Shown: positions 23,003 through 36,410 of the stretch, piece by piece | How positions within the stretch are numbered: the first letter of the stretch is position 1 | Layout: the number at the start of each line of letters is the position of its first letter | NCBI RefSeq assembly: GCF_011397635.1 | Contig: NC_064762.1 | Span: forward strand, 18,055,979-18,119,978 | Reading direction: 5' to 3' | Source: Epinephelus fuscoguttatus | Taxonomy: Eukaryota > Chordata > Actinopteri > Perciformes > Serranidae | DNA: 64,000 nt | Notes under the pieces: model-generated | What the model was told of the DNA's origin: nothing | The model's database searches: none | What the model saw: the letters and a program-made list of their open reading frames with translations, nothing else | Made by a program: the position numbers and the translations under genes

Positions 23003-26000
23003 ATGGCTGAGTACAAGCTAGAGGTGACAACAGGTGACAGGCAAAATGCAGGAACATGGGACCACATCTATGTCACCTTAATTGGAACTGAGGGGCAGAG
23101 TGAGAGAACTGAGTTGGACAACTATGGCACTGACTTTTCAACTGGGACAGTAAGTTAAATCCATTATATTTATATTTCATTAATTACTACACCTAACTAT
23201 ACTGTTACAACCCAGTATGTGTCTAGGGGTAAGGGAAGCAACATAAAACCAAACAATGAAGTGAATAAGGCAAGCTGCCCTTTATTCATACACAAAATAA
23301 ACAAGCTACGCTTTTGTTAAAAAAAAAAAAAAGCGGTACAGAAAAGAAAAACACGTTCGCAGGCTCTGTAACACAACCCGGAAATCGGGCTACATGAAAG
23401 GAGCCTCGGTGGTAAATTACATTTAAAGTATAACAAACTCTGGGAAGGGCGGCGGGTGACGGCAAACCATAAAACAATTAAAACCAAACTCTGACCTGTC
23501 ACCAACAAAATAAACACCCCAACAAAACTTAAACAAATCTGTCTGTCTGCTCTATGACTTACCTGAAAACACAAACGGAGCGAGGCAGACTGCCCAGGTT
23601 AAATCACAGCCGCCATTGCTCTTGACTCCGTGCAGCTTTTAAAGGTTTAGACGAGGGGCCAGTGAAGCGGTGATTGGCCGGAACCGATGATGACAGCAAA
23701 GGGGCCGGCCGACCAGCAAGCGAGGGAACACTGAATAGCAGCAAAGGAGAGCGGGCTGGAGGCGTGGTCCACCGGGGATTCCCTCCAGAAGAGCAGACAA
23801 TGAGACACACACATAAATGATTGACAAGTGCTGGCCGAATAACTCCCATAATGACATGCACAGCACATTAAACACAGAAAATAAATGTACTAAGGTCCGG
23901 AGACCGTAACATATACATAACAAATAGCTCATTATGTGGAAATCTAGTGAGCACGTTTCAGTTTATAATTCAAAGACTGTGAGGCACAGAATCAAATATT
24001 TGGATGACTTCAAGTTTACATTTGGTTTTTCATACAGTAAGCCACACCAATTTGATGAGTTGTCAAGTTCCTCTTCAAGGTGTGGCCTTAACCACCATAG
24101 CTCTTACACAGACTGACCATAAAAACACAATCTAACGGCAACTCATCTTTATCTTTGCTACATTTAATTCCAGTGTAACATATTTCAAATAATCCACTAT
24201 TGTAAACAGCCCAAATATTCTCAGACAGGGTTTTAGTTGTTCGATAAAATCAGGGCTTTCACCAGCTAGTTGGCATGATTGTCTATCACAACATGTACTC
24301 TGATGCAGATTCAGATTTCAACATTTTTCAATATTAAAATCACAATTTAAGAGGACTTTCCATTCTTGATGGGCGTTTTTACTCTTTAGATGAAGATTTA
24401 ATGTTCTGCTAAACATTTTAGGTTAAATGTGTATATACTACACCAAAACATACATGTTGAATTGTAACTTTGTGTAATTTTATATTAATCCTTATTTCAA
24501 GACAGGGACCTACACCATGAAAACCAGTTCGTCTCTGGGGAAACTTCTGCTGGTCAAAGTGGAGAAAGACCCTTTTTTGATTCTCCCAGAAGATGAGTGG
24601 TACTTCTCCAAAGTAGTGGTAACGACTCCAGAGGGAGAAGCCATTCTTTTCCCCTGTTACAGATGGATTTCCAGGGGAGAACTGGTGGAGCTGAGAGGAG
24701 GGAAAGGTCAAATTTCCAGAATAATTGATATACAGATTACTAATATTTATATTTATGGATATTAATTCTTTGTACTTTTCTTGCTTTAGCCATGAAGGGT
24801 TTTGAGGAGGACCATGCCTTGTTGACTGACCACCGGAAAAAAGAGATAACACTTAAAAAGAGCTTGTACCAGTAAGTTTTAACGTGTGCAGTGTAAGAGC
24901 AGATTATGTTAATTGTTTGTGTGTTATGGTCTGACTGTGATTGGCGGGTCAGCCTATATAGCCTAGGAACCTTTGTGGCTCGTCAGGTGTTTCCAACTGG
25001 AACGGGAAAAACAGTTTTTGACTGCTGTACAGCAACATGTTATGCTCCGTGCTGATGTGTTGTGTGAGAATGTGTTATTTAAAGAATGAGATGTGAAATA
25101 AATGGACTTGTGTGCATCGTAACTGAAAAGCAAGTGGACTCTCATTCATCCGTCATGGTAAAGTAAAGGCGCGTCAATTAGGTTTCCTGTTGAAATGCCT
25201 CAGTGGCTTAAAGCATTGGCTTAGCCTCTACATGCAGTACAGTACGTACATAGAGCTGCTGTGATGATCTTATAAGTTTATCTGGAAAAATGTCTCACGT
25301 TCTTCTCTGTAACTTTGTTTGGTTTTTCAGATGGAAGATTATGGCTGATGGACTACCCCAAATCATCCATGTCAATAAACAGTCTGAGCTCCCAGCTGAA
25401 ATCCGCTTCTCCGAGTCCAAATCAAGTGAAATAGATAATACAAAAACCATAATGTGAGTCTACATACATATAAACAGTGAACACAACTAGGTTCCAGTAG
25501 TCATATTCATATGTTTTGAGGAAAAAGTTTAATTTAAAGGGCCAGTGTGTAAAATGGGTTGAAACAGTGACATCAGTGGTCAAATTCTAGATTGCAGGGC
25601 TCACTCGCTCACCCCTCCCGTCGGGTAAATGACGGTGGGCTCGTAGGGACAAAAAGCCTTGCGCACGACTTTTTCAGGAGTAGGTCTATCTAGCGATGAG
25701 GTGAATATTTATTTAGAAATCTAAACCATGTTAATATATTGTAATGAATCCCTCACAAGCAGGAGACCAGAGGAGCGTTCGGGAAAAAGGCCTGTTTATT
25801 TGAGCACTCCAAAAACTCCGGTAACACTCCACTCCGTCCCAAACTCTGACTCTTCTAGCGTAACAGACACACTTCATAACTTTACACACATCCTCGTTTA
25901 CCATACCGAGTGGGGACCCCCCCTCCCCTCTCTGCTCAATCTCCAGCCCTCACACTGACTGACAGCGTAGCCGGTAAACAGAGCTCAGCTGTTTATTTAG

Positions 26001-29000
26001 CCTAGCAATATCTCCGGACTATAGTAGCTGCAATGAACAACTTTGAATGTGATTTTGAAGAGTTTCTTGTAGCGGACACAGACCCAGAGCCATACCTGTT
26101 TGAGCCGGAGCATACAGATGAGGAACTCCATGTGTTTGATGCTGAGCGGGAGAGAAGAGAGGCTGATTGCACAGTATGGGATTCGGTGCTACTGCTACCA
26201 TCGTTGGGGAGATATACCATCAGGAGGAAAAGCGCTATAGAGAGTGCATCACAAGGAGTGAAGTTGCGTCTTCTTTTCCTCGCAGATGACGGTTCGGGTT
26301 CATTCTCTCCTGTTGCGTGGTAAGTGTGGTCCATTCGCAAACTTTATAACTAAAAAAACTTTTTACTACTCTCTATCGACGAACTACTAACACTCTCTGC
26401 TGTTTCCTCCTCCTTCTTCCGTCCTTCCGCTGTCTTCGTTGGTTCATTTATACACGCGAAACGTGTTCTCTGGCTGGCTGGATTGTCCACTCAGTCTGCC
26501 GTACATGCATGGTGGCGAAAGATGGCGACCTCTCTAAAGCAAGGCCCTTGCTATATATATATATATATATATATATAAAAGGCTATGAAAACCAAATGAA
26601 TTTTATTTTATAGCGATCATACACTTGTATAAACATATTAATAGGTAGAATATTCAGATTCAGGTTCAGATTGACAATAAACCATGCGAAATATTACACA
26701 CTGGCCCTTTAAAGCTTTATTATCAGTATGTGCTTTATTTCTGTATTGTGTTTTTCTTTTTTAAACCCTGTTTTACTTCAGCGGTCTTGAACTGAAGCTT
26801 AAGGGAATGCTTGGATCTAAAGAAAAATGGGAACGCATTGAAGACATGAAAAAAATCTTCTGGTTCAAAAAGACGACAATATCAGGTAGATTTTTTTCCC
26901 CCTCATTTTCCAGTTCTGCAGCATAAATTATCACAAAAATGTCACTGCCATAGTTTCAAATAAACACACATACAGTATACAGTAGATGTTTCTCTTGGGT
27001 AAAACAATGACAATGATCATCATGTTGTATTTCAAACCCAAAGAAAGGAAAACATTTTATATATTATTTTTTCTAATTGCTGTTCTTCCAGAGTATGTTT
27101 CAGAGCACTGGAAGGAAGACGACTTTTATGGATCCCAGTTTCTGAACGGAGTCAACCCCAATGTGATCAAGCGCTGCTCAGAGCTTCCCCCAAACTTTCC
27201 AGTCACAGAGGAGATGGTGAAGCCGTTCCTGGCAGAGGGAACCTCTCTGCAGAAGGAAATGGAGGTATGAAAGAAGAGTGGCTTTAAATGGCTCATAATC
27301 TTTGCTTTGAGATGACTTGTGCATTTAAGGAGAGTACTTAAATCACAATGGAAAGTCCCTGCATCCAATTGCCTAGATTTATTACAAATCTGTGATACCT
27401 CTTGATGTCCCTTTTTTTTATTCTGTCTTTCCTTCCCGTACAGAAAGGCAACATATTCCTCTATGACCAGAAGAAGATGGATGGAATAACCCCCAGAACC
27501 TATAATGGTGAACCTCTGCACGTGACTGCTGGTCTCTGTTTACTCTACATGAACCCAGAAAACAAACTGATGCCAATAGCAATACAGGTATTTAAATGAC
27601 AGAGCAAATCAGTGGCATTATCTATACTGTATAAACTTGTGTAAACTATAAAAATTAAATATGTTTTTATCACATTCCAGCTGCACCAACAACCCTCTGA
27701 GCAGAACCCCATCTTTCTGCCCAGTGACCCAGAGCCTGACTGGCTGCTGGCCAAGATGTTCATCAAAAATGCAGATTCCATGGATCATCAAGCTGTTCAA
27801 CACCTCATGAACACTCACTTTCTGGCAGAGGTCTTTACTGTTGCCGCTCTTCGCAGCTTCTCTGTGATTCACCCCCTCTATAAGGTAAAATTACACAGCT
27901 GAGGTCATAGTGCTGGTGCACTTTATTCTATTCATTTGAGCTGAACTGATGACCAGGGGCGTATTCACAAACATTCTGAGAACACTCTCTGAAAGCTCCT
28001 AACTTAGCTTATTTTTTTAAGTAAAGACTCCTGGCTTAGGAGTGATTTAGGAAAGTTTTTAGAGCAACTCTAACCAAGGAAGGGACAGAGACTTTTACCT
28101 TCGTGAGGAGGTGTGGTTGGCCCTGTTACTAGGTATGACACATTATTTTAAAAGATGTGATTGGTTGTCACAGACACACCCTTTTGTGAGCCTACAAGGT
28201 GTGGACACCTAGTGGAAATGAAATGCTGACTGTGAAAGTGTTGCCATTGTGTGCGTACCCCTAATGAGACTGACCATATTAGCCCTACATGATCAAAAAT
28301 ATAGCATTTCATTTACTTACTGTCACAGAAAACCTGTTTCAGTTTTTGTTTGTTTGTTTGCTCATGACTTCCATTGATGATTGACACACCCAGGATGTGC
28401 TGCTTGTTGTTCACTTAAATAAGCATCATACTTTGACTTGTAATATTTTTCCATCTGTCCGTACAGCTGCTGTTTCCACATTTCCGGTACACTCTCCACA
28501 TAAACACTGGAGCCCGCACAACTCTTTTAGGACCAGCGGGGGTTTTACATCTAGTATGGCTCTTTAAAATACACATTTTCTGAATCTGCAGATTCCAACT
28601 GTGTTGCATTCTAGCAAAACTTGAAGGTGTTGTTTTTACAATGTTAATTATTTTACTTCAAGAAACTTTTGGATGGTAAATATTTGTTGATCATGAACTT
28701 GATAGACTACACTTGGCTATGACGGACTGTTGGAGCTCATGAGAAGGGCTCACTCTGAAACAACCTACAGCTCCCTCTGCCTGCCAGAGAACATCACTGC
28801 ACGAGGACTGGAGTCCATACCCAACTTCTACTACAGAGATGATGGCCTGAAGTTGTGGAACATCATCAACAGGTTACCTTTAAATGAATATTGCAACCGT
28901 CTCTCATGATTTATTTTACAAACAATGGCTTAGAGTCATTTTCCATGTACATATGTAACTATTTAAAATCAAATTGTTCTGTGTTCACCAGCTTTGTGAA

Positions 29001-31007
29001 GGCAGTAGTGGAGTACTATTATCCCTCAGACAGTGAGGTGCTGAAAGACACTGAGCTGCAGGATTGGATCAGTGAGATATTCACACATGGCTTCTTGGGA
29101 AACAAAGCTTCAGGTATGTAGCCCATGTTCCCAATAAATGACACTGAAGTTTCCAAGTTTCCAAATATAACGATAATAAATCCTGGAATTCAGTTTTTGA
29201 TAATATTTCCCTTATTCCTTATATGCATCAGAAATATACTGATGAGACCAATTTCTTTCTCTTTCATAGTTCCAATATTTTCATCATAATTTTTTGGTTG
29301 AAAGGTATCTAAACCCTAATTGGAGGATATTATACAGTAAAAAGTGATACTGCCATTTGTCCACTGTTTAAATCTACCATCCACGTCAGCTGGTATGAAT
29401 GTCATAAATCACCTGACTTAATATTCAAGTATTTCTTTCAAATGTCTTCCAGTTCATTATACCAAATGTTTAAAGGGACTGCTGTCCAGTTAGTCAGATT
29501 GTCTAAGAGTTTTTTTTTAAGCTGGTATTGATAGAAGAGGTATATTTTTATTTGATTTTGTTCTACTTCCTTCCATTTTGCGTCACACTTTGGATCACAT
29601 CAACGTACTAGAAGATTTAAGAGCCTCAAATGCATTTTTTATTTGTTTGAAGTTGTGAATTCTTGCCTGAGACGAGGGTGTTTTCTGGCACAGCGCAAGT
29701 TAGGGGTTAAAAATATGAAAGCAAAACATAAAAAAATGTATTTGTTTTATATATATGTCCTTTAAAAATAATGTTTCACCCCCGAAAAATGCCACTAATT
29801 AACTGATATAATTTTGCTGTCAACAGGGTTTCCAGCAGAGTGTCAGACTGTCGTGGAAGTGATCAAGTTCATCACCATGGTGATCTTCACAGTGACAGCT
29901 CAACATGCTGCAGTAAACAATGGGCAGGTGAGACCATAAAAAGCTGAAAAATAGTTAACTTTTTGTAGTTTTAACAAACCTGATACTGGATCAAACAGCT
30001 CTAATCTATGGAACAAGCGGCAGATTTGGGAGGTGTTTATTATTTTTCTTTCAGTGGGGCACAAGCTGATTTTTACAGTGGTTATCCATAAAAGATTGGC
30101 CTATGACCTTACAATAATAATAGCAAACAACTGAAGACTCATTATAGACAAACTAAAGCATGTTTATTACTATAACTATGATGGCAAGGGTCCCCCATTC
30201 TTAACCAGGTTAAACATTCAGTGTGTCTTTTTTGAGGGCGTGGACAAACAACATAGCTTGATATTTAATTTGGAGGACTTGTAAGTCTGATACAGTTTTT
30301 CCAAGAAGAACTTGATTTAAGTACCTAGTGAGCATCTACCAAACATTCTGAACCATGACTTTCTATCGGGATAGCTGAAGTCACAAAATCATGCTCATAT
30401 GCAGAAATTTTCTTGTGTCAATCTCATTATTCTGCTGTTAAGGTTGAACATCCAGGAAGGATGTTGGAAGGAAGGAACAATAAGCAAAAAAAATATTTAT
30501 GAGTGAAGTGAATTTCAAAAATTAATATGAATACATACAGAAACTTCTTTTATATTTTAGTATGACTACTACTCCTGGGCACCCAATGTCTCCCTCCTGC
30601 TGCACAAACCTCCACCAACCACTAAGGGGCAGTCAAGCATGAAGACAATTTTGGAGACCCTCCCAGATGTTGGTGAGACAGTAAGCTTTGTAGCCATGGC
30701 GTGGATGCTTACAAAGAAGTACACTGATGTGGTAAGTTTGGTGATGATAAACAAACAGCGAAAAAGAATGTACCAAACAAAATACTGTGTCAACGTGATC
30801 GACTGTTTCGTTTTGTCATTTTGGCAGGTTCCCTTGGGTTCATACCCTGAGGAACGCTTCGATGAGCCTGCCCCTAAGCAGATGATGAAGGAATTTCAAG
30901 CAGAGCTGTCCTCCCTCAGTGAAGCAATCACAACAAGAAACTCACGGCTTGAAGTGCCCTACACATATCTGAACCCTGCTGAAATAGAGAACAGTGTAGC
31001 AATGTAA
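23003..31007 (+). CDS. Lipoxygenase gene B, complete (14 coding exons, 669 aa)
   Basis: Coding exons: 23003-23149, 24502-24706, 24790-24871, 25331-25453, 26782-26885, 27092-27264, 27444-27587, 27681-27884, 28467-28553, 28706-28872, 28992-29113, 29827-29927, 30561-30731, 30828-31007. All junctions are GT-AG, in phase and open. Starts [19 protein letters not shown] (PLAT/LH2 barrel). Iron ligands His367 and His372 (HLMNTH), His546 and Asn550 (QHAAVNNG). Coffa residue 410 is Ala (INTGAR), as in human ALOXE3 and ALOX5 and unlike genes A, D and E. The last residue is Met (ENSVAM) where lipoxygenases normally end in Ile. The carboxylate would still be available. Family role: oxygenation or isomerisation of polyunsaturated fatty acids or their hydroperoxides. 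The exact product is not predictable. Length matches ALOX5 (674) and lacks the extra linker of mammalian ALOXE3/12B. Confidence 0.93.
23203..23911 (-). mobile_element. Solo LTR fossil in gene B intron 1
   Basis: 709 bp bounded by TGTTAC...GTAACA with the 5-bp duplication TATAC on both sides (23198-23202 and 23912-23916). The - strand is suggested by an AATAAA near the end in that orientation. No internal coding region, so it is a lone long terminal repeat of a retrovirus-like or Gypsy-like element. Gene E intron 1 has the matching site without insert ('acctaactat'). Confidence 0.75.
25538..26708. mobile_element. TTAA-flanked non-autonomous element (piggyBac-like) in gene B intron 4
   Basis: Ends AGGGCCAGTGTGTAA as a 15-bp exact terminal inverted repeat, flanked by TTAA (25534-25537 and 26709-26712). 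The intron 4 of gene D passes from 'gtgaattt' to 'gaagcttta' with no insert. An internal + strand ORF at 26033-26323 is described separately. A TA repeat lies at 26554-26577. No transposase recognised. Confidence 0.8.
26033..26323 (+). pseudogene. P2RX7-C-like N-terminal fragment inside the TTAA element
   Basis: The ORF starts [11 protein letters not shown] and carries [18 protein letters not shown], the acidic 'PYxFEPE' type of start seen in fish proteins with a P2RX7-like cysteine domain. Here it is followed by unrelated residues and ends at 26321-26323. The cysteine-rich part is not seen. This is a second, independent association of such a fragment with a repeat in this window. Motif-level call only. 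Confidence 0.35.
27955..28250. repeat. Harbinger-type MITE fragment in gene B intron 8
   Basis: Begins 'ggggcgtattcacaaacatt', a frequent start of fish Harbinger-like miniature elements. The other end is not evident. Confidence 0.4.
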
Positions 31008-31385
31008 CTAAGCCTGATAAAGCCTTTTGTTTCATTTTCTTTTTATCTTTCTGCATTAGTGAACAATATCAATACCTTTTTAACACCTGTATTGCATGCA
31101 GTGTTGTCAGTTTAACTCTGGAAGGCTATATTCTAGGTTGTATCATGTTAGTGGGTCTATGGTTGGGCACCTGTATCTTTGTGTGAGTTACATAGACATA
31201 TGTTGAGAAATAACAAATGAAATAACAAATGAGCAGTTTGGGTAGCAAATGTTTAAGCTTGGACTCATGATATGAGTCAGTTAGGCCATAATCTAAAACA
31301 GTAAACATCTATTGACCACTGACAACATAATGTGACGGAATGTTACTGTTTAGTGCTCCTTATTATAATACAGGAATTTGTCTTT

Positions 31386-31391
31386 AATAAA
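31386..31391 (+). terminator. Gene B polyadenylation signal
   Basis: AATAAA 379 bp after the stop in 'ttgtctttaataaa', the same context as behind gene A. Confidence 0.55.
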
Positions 31392-31394
31392 TGA

Positions 31395-32400
31395 TCTCAC
31401 ATGAAACTGGGCACCTCAGCATTTATATGCAAGCAACACCAAGAATTTGGTAGCATATTTTCTGCCCACTATTACAGCGGCTGTAACAGGCTGTGACATT
31501 AACTGAAGTTATTTACACATGTGCTGTGTATCTAAGTTCTTTTTACTTTTTGATCATGTGAGTGCAGAACAATGTATATTGTGATGTCAGCTGATGTACT
31601 TTTGCAAAAAAAAAATTAAATAAAAAGAAACCATACATGTTCCTACTGGTACTTGAATGTCTGCGCAGTGGAAGAAAACAAGACGATGGGGAGCAAGGGA
31701 GAAGCAACAGGACATTTCAGAGTAAAGACAAAATAAATTATATTCTTTTTGTTAATACTGGTCATCTACAGGGTCCAGTACTGGGAAACAAAAATAAAGT
31801 TTGGGAAAAGTTGAGTTAACAACACTAACATTCTGTGGAACCCATAAAGTTCTGTGTCTCATGTTGACCTGCTTTGAACTCTTTACCAAGTAAACAGTCA
31901 ATTGATTTCAACTGCTCTGGCTCTGATTTCTTCGTCAGAGTTCACATCTGTGTTTTCAGAACCTTAACCATAGACATGTCTTAGTATTCAGATACTTCGA
32001 TTACAGCATACACAATAAGATGAAGAAGTAGCTGAACAGGTGGTGTGTGATATTTGTATACAGTCTGGGCTCTACACTATGTTGAGTGTATGACATTTAT
32101 ATGAGTGAGTGCTGGCACATTATAAATATACCTTTCTACTGTCTGTCTGCTCAGTTTCAGTGTCTGAATTCCTGTTTTCCATGGAACCTCAGTTAATTCT
32201 GTTCAGACTTGCTATCCTTGCCAGTATGCCTCTTCATTTTTTTGCAAAAAAAAAAAAATCACCCAACCCTTTATGCCTGCCCCGACTACATGCATTTAGG
32301 TCCTTCACTGTTTGCTTTGCACTCACACTCCTGACCATGTGACTGATTCATCACACAGAACTGATATTCACTGAGGTGTATTTTAGGCTTTGTTTTTTTT
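31395..32400. other. Intergenic spacer between genes B and C
   Basis: No gene. 31635-31960 ('gttcctactggtacttgaat', 'ctacagggtccagtactggg') is repeated at 44690-45020 and, shorter, at 55665-55810. 32130-32230 ('gctcagtttcagtgtctgaa') is repeated at 45650-45720. These are spacer units of the tandem array. Confidence 0.7.
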
Positions 32401-32406
32401 TTTTTT

Positions 32407-32886
32407 GTGGTTTTTGGCCTGTGACCAAAATGGGTGGTTAAGTACGACTGCTGATCCTTCCCAGAGATTAAAAACCAGAAACACAACATACATTTTGAGA
32501 TACATCACCCTTTATATCAAACCACAGTGGGGGGAGTAGAACACAGACCACAGAGAGAGAAAACCTGAATCTCCAGCTGTAAGACAAAGAGGTAGTAAAA
32601 ACAGCCTCTGTCTGAGGGTACAGGTAAGAACTTTCCTCATCTTTCCTCATGGTATGATAATTAATGATCAAAACACTGTACATGTCATAATGTATGCAAG
32701 ATACTAATAGGCAAGGTTAAGTGTTAACAAGCTTTTTGGATGCCCGTGGACAAATATTTTGAGCATAGAAAAAATATCCAGGGTTTTCCTTGAATTAATT
32801 ATCTGCAAATAAAAACAGCTTTCTTTTGCAGAGTGTTGGAACATTCACTCTGCAGTTTTAAGATTTTATCTTGTTTCTTTTTCCAG
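32407..32886 (+). promoter_or_regulatory. Gene C upstream block and 5' non-coding exon
   Basis: Shared block starting 'ggcctgtgaccaaaatgggt'. A TATA-like 'tttatatcaa' at 32511-32520 sits about 110 bp before the exon end at 32623 (donor GTAAGAA). The acceptor TTTTTCCAG ends at 32886. The same TATA-like word occurs upstream of gene D and is changed in B and absent in E. Confidence 0.45.
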
Positions 32887-34302
32887 ACAGTTTCCACAGA
32901 GTGACCATGGCTGAGTACAAGCTAGAGGTGACAACAGGTGACATGCAATATGCAGGAACATGGGACAACATATATGTCACCTTACTCGGAACTGAAGGGC
33001 AGAGTGAGAGAACTAAGTTGGACAACTTTGACTTTTCAACTGGGACAGTAAGTTAAATCCAGTTAAACATCACTCACATGGTGATTTCTTACATTAAGTC
33101 TGGGATTATGTAACACCTTCTGTTTGTACAAACATTTATGTTGGAGTCATATTTGTCTCTATCTAGTGACTAAATAGAGTACATCACGTGTAGCTTTTTT
33201 TATTTACTACTCTTAACAAGACACAGCATAATTGTGTGGAAATTTAGTGATCATCTCACATTTCACACAGATCAAAGCAGAAACTATTTTGTGTTTCAGA
33301 ACTGAGAACACTACAATAGGATAAAGCTCATTTGGGTATAAAAAAAACGGGGGAAACAACAATTCTACAGATCCACAAAATCAGGCTCCCATTTACTGTC
33401 TACAGAGCAGCTCAAGACATTATACCATGACATCACAAATTTGAGATTTCTCTGGTTTCTGGCTTTGAGAGAGTAGCTTATGTTCACTAACATTGTTTGA
33501 ACTTCTTAGAGCTGGGTTGAAAAAATCGATTTAATCGATTTTAATCGATTTTCCTTTAAATGGCACAAAATCGATTCATTAATTAAAAAATCGATCTTTT
33601 ACTATAACTATTTTCCTCCGTGGACGTGTTGTACAGCCGGTAGCAGACTGCAGCAGCCTGCAGTACTATCAACCCAGGTAGTCTCATGAGATCAGCATCT
33701 AGCACCTGAGGTCATGGCGAGAGATCTCGCGAGACGGCCGGACACTGAAGACAGAGCAGCCAACAGTGGTGGGAGCGCATCCACTGAAGGCATGGGTCTA
33801 CAGTGCGAGTATTTCCACTTGCATTTTCCCATATAAATATAATGCTAATAATGTACGCATGTTTGTTAAATGCACATCAGTTTCACAGAAAAAGATTAAG
33901 AAATACCACTAAGCATCAGCACACTGCTAACTGTTGCCTCAGTTTGTGCCTCATACAGATCTGCTGGTAAAGTTAACTTAGCGTTAGCAAGCGTGATAAA
34001 AGATGGCAGAGAGGCGGCATTGTGCAAATAAACCAAAGATTTATTAATTCTCTGTGGCAGTAAATACATGGGCCGATAACAAATGTGTTAACTAACTATG
34101 CTAAAGCTTTACAATCTATTCAGGGCTGCCGACGACAACGATAACACGACAAACAGCAAAGCTAACGTTACAGCTAACAAGCTAACGTACTGGCGCTCCT
34201 CAGACACTGGACAGCCTCTCTGTCCTTAGCCGCTAACGTTAGCTCATGTGCAACACAGGCACCACACAGAAACTTCTACAAAGGGTCATAATGTGCTTCC
34301 AG

Positions 34303-34940
34303 TAGTGTTGTGACGTTCACGAACGAACCGATTCTATTGAACGGCTCGTTAACATGAACGATGGGAACCGAGTCGCAGCTGGGAACCGTTCTTTTTTTTT
34401 TTTTTTTTTTAATATCACTGTGTGCTCCTCCTTTGCTCCTCCCCTGAGCAAAATTCATTGTAGCCTGCTTTGTTTTTTAATGTTTATTTGTAAGTGTTAA
34501 GGTCACAGTGTTGCATGAATAACAAGTCATGGTAGCTTTACACACATACAAACAATTTGTATAAAGGGTAAATCCAAAATAGTGATGTCACTGTCAAAGC
34601 AGAGTGATATGGCACAACCTTGTGGAATATTTACAATGAATCCAGATCAGACTTTAAAATCTAGTCCACACATCGAATGAGGTTATAATCAATATTTCAG
34701 AATAATTCAAACTCAGATATTGGTGGGATATCTAATTTTGTATTATTTTGTTCCAAATCTCACCCCATCATACCTCCCAGTGATTATTTCCAAGATAAAA
34801 TGAGTTATCACCAGGCTGGCTTCTTAAAACTTAATAAATATAAAAATCAGTCAAATGAGCCAGTTTTTTTGAACGGCTCTTTGAAAGGAACGGCTCACCA
34901 AGATCCGGCTCCCCTCAAAGAGCCATAAATCCCATCTCTA
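34303..34940. mobile_element. Non-autonomous hAT element
   Basis: Flanked by the exact 8-bp duplication GCTTCCAG (34295-34302 and 34941-34948). Ends are TAGTGTTGTGA and, inverted, TAGAGATGGGA. Internal 'gaacggctc' motifs recur near both ends. No transposase. Confidence 0.75.
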
Positions 34941-35525
34941 GCTTCCAGTGACTGTCAAATCGCCAGCGAACGTTGTTTACACAGACACGGAGAACAGCGA
35001 GCCTGCTCTCACGGGACAAAGATCCTCTGAGAAGCAAGACGGTTCACTCTGCTCTGCCGCCAGAAACAAACTGGGAGGCAAAGATCCTCTCTGAAGAAGA
35101 GGGTTCACTTCGCTGCAGGGTTCACCTACGTATACTGTTTCTCTTCTGATACAGTCCATGTGTGCATCACAACCACTGTAGTGTATTGCACAAAAGCTTT
35201 CTAATGCTGTGTTCCCACCAAACGCGAATTTGCGTCAAGATTACATACAAAGTCAATGCAAAGACGCGATTAGACACGAAATCGCACCGGGTGGCACGAT
35301 GGACGCATCTAGCGCAACGTGATGAACGCGATGGACACGATAGAGGCTCTAGCATGGCGCGATAGACGCGAAATTCGCGTCCAATGCCTCATCGCTCCAG
35401 TTGAAAATATTGAACTTTTGAGGCGCGAAGCCAATCAGCGTTGAGATTCTCCCGACGTCACTGGCGTGTGTCAACAACGTCCAGTTGGACAACGTCCAGT
35501 TGTTGACACAGCAATAAACTACTAC

Positions 35526-35801
35526 TCACCGGAGACAGATGGACAGGCGCTCCGCAGCTGAAATGGAGCGCCTGTAGTTGGTGTCCTGCTGGGAGATCCT
35601 GGCACCAACCCTTGCCAACAGGTCCTCAAACTGGGCCCCAGTCAGCCTGAAGTACCGCTGAAAGCGGCTATCATCCAGACGGAGTTCCTGGAGGAGGTGG
35701 TGAAACTCGCCGAGCTGGATGCGCTTCTGCAGGATAGGGTGAACCCAAAAATGACGGCGTTTGGCCCTCCGATGCATTTGGGACTTCCAGGGCAGGTACA
35801 A
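35526..35801 (-). pseudogene. PIF/Harbinger transposase N-terminal fragment
   Basis: The - strand frame contains RRHFWVHPILQKRIQLGEFH, LLQELRLDDSRFQRYFRLT and ISQQDTNYRRSISAAERLS, the well-known start of HARBI1-like transposases. The DDE catalytic part is absent. The neighbouring 35200-35520 is rich in 'acgcga' words and probably is the element's subterminal region. Confidence 0.75.
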
Positions 35802-35929
35802 AGCAGCGAATCGATCTGGAAAATCTGAATCGATACCCAGTCCTAACTTTCCTAGGAGATGGATAAAACATTGGACTACATAATTTAGGTGGTGTTCGAT
35901 ACAATAAAAAATAATTAAGTTATATCAGG

Positions 35930-36410
35930 GTTATCAGAGAGAGACGCAGCGAGGGAGGGAGATGCGCCGACGGAGGAGCCCGCAGCGCCAACACCACCCA
36001 CTGCGCTGTCCGCGATGTGTGACCTGTTCAGGGAGACATACAGAGAGAGTGTTGCACCTGCTGCCTCCCTGCCTACCCTTTTTGAATTAGAGATGAAACG
36101 TTACCAGAATGAGACACCACTACGAGTCGACCAGGATCCACTCTTGTGGTGCACGCACTATAGTATCCAAACATTGCTCATATAGCAAGGCAGAAGTTGG
36201 TCATACCTGGCACTTCAGTGAGGTCAGAACGGGTGTTTTCATCCGAGTGTCACATTCATATTGCGCCAGCAATAAGCATCTTATTTTTTGTGTTTTTTTG
36301 TAAAAAAAAAAACCCCAAAAACAAATAAAAAATAAATAAAAAAATAAAAAATAATAATTAATTCGAAAAATATTCGAAATCAATTTCATGGTGCTTTTGA
36401 CAGCCCTAGT
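35930..36410 (+). pseudogene. hAT transposase C-terminal fragment and element end
   Basis: A + strand frame around 36080-36150 reads FELEMKRYQNETPLRVDQDP followed by LLW, resembling the start of the hAT dimerisation domain (Y-x(n)-P-L-x(n)-DPLxWW). The end 'cttttgacagccctagtg' at about 36393-36411 resembles a hAT terminus. Confidence 0.5.
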
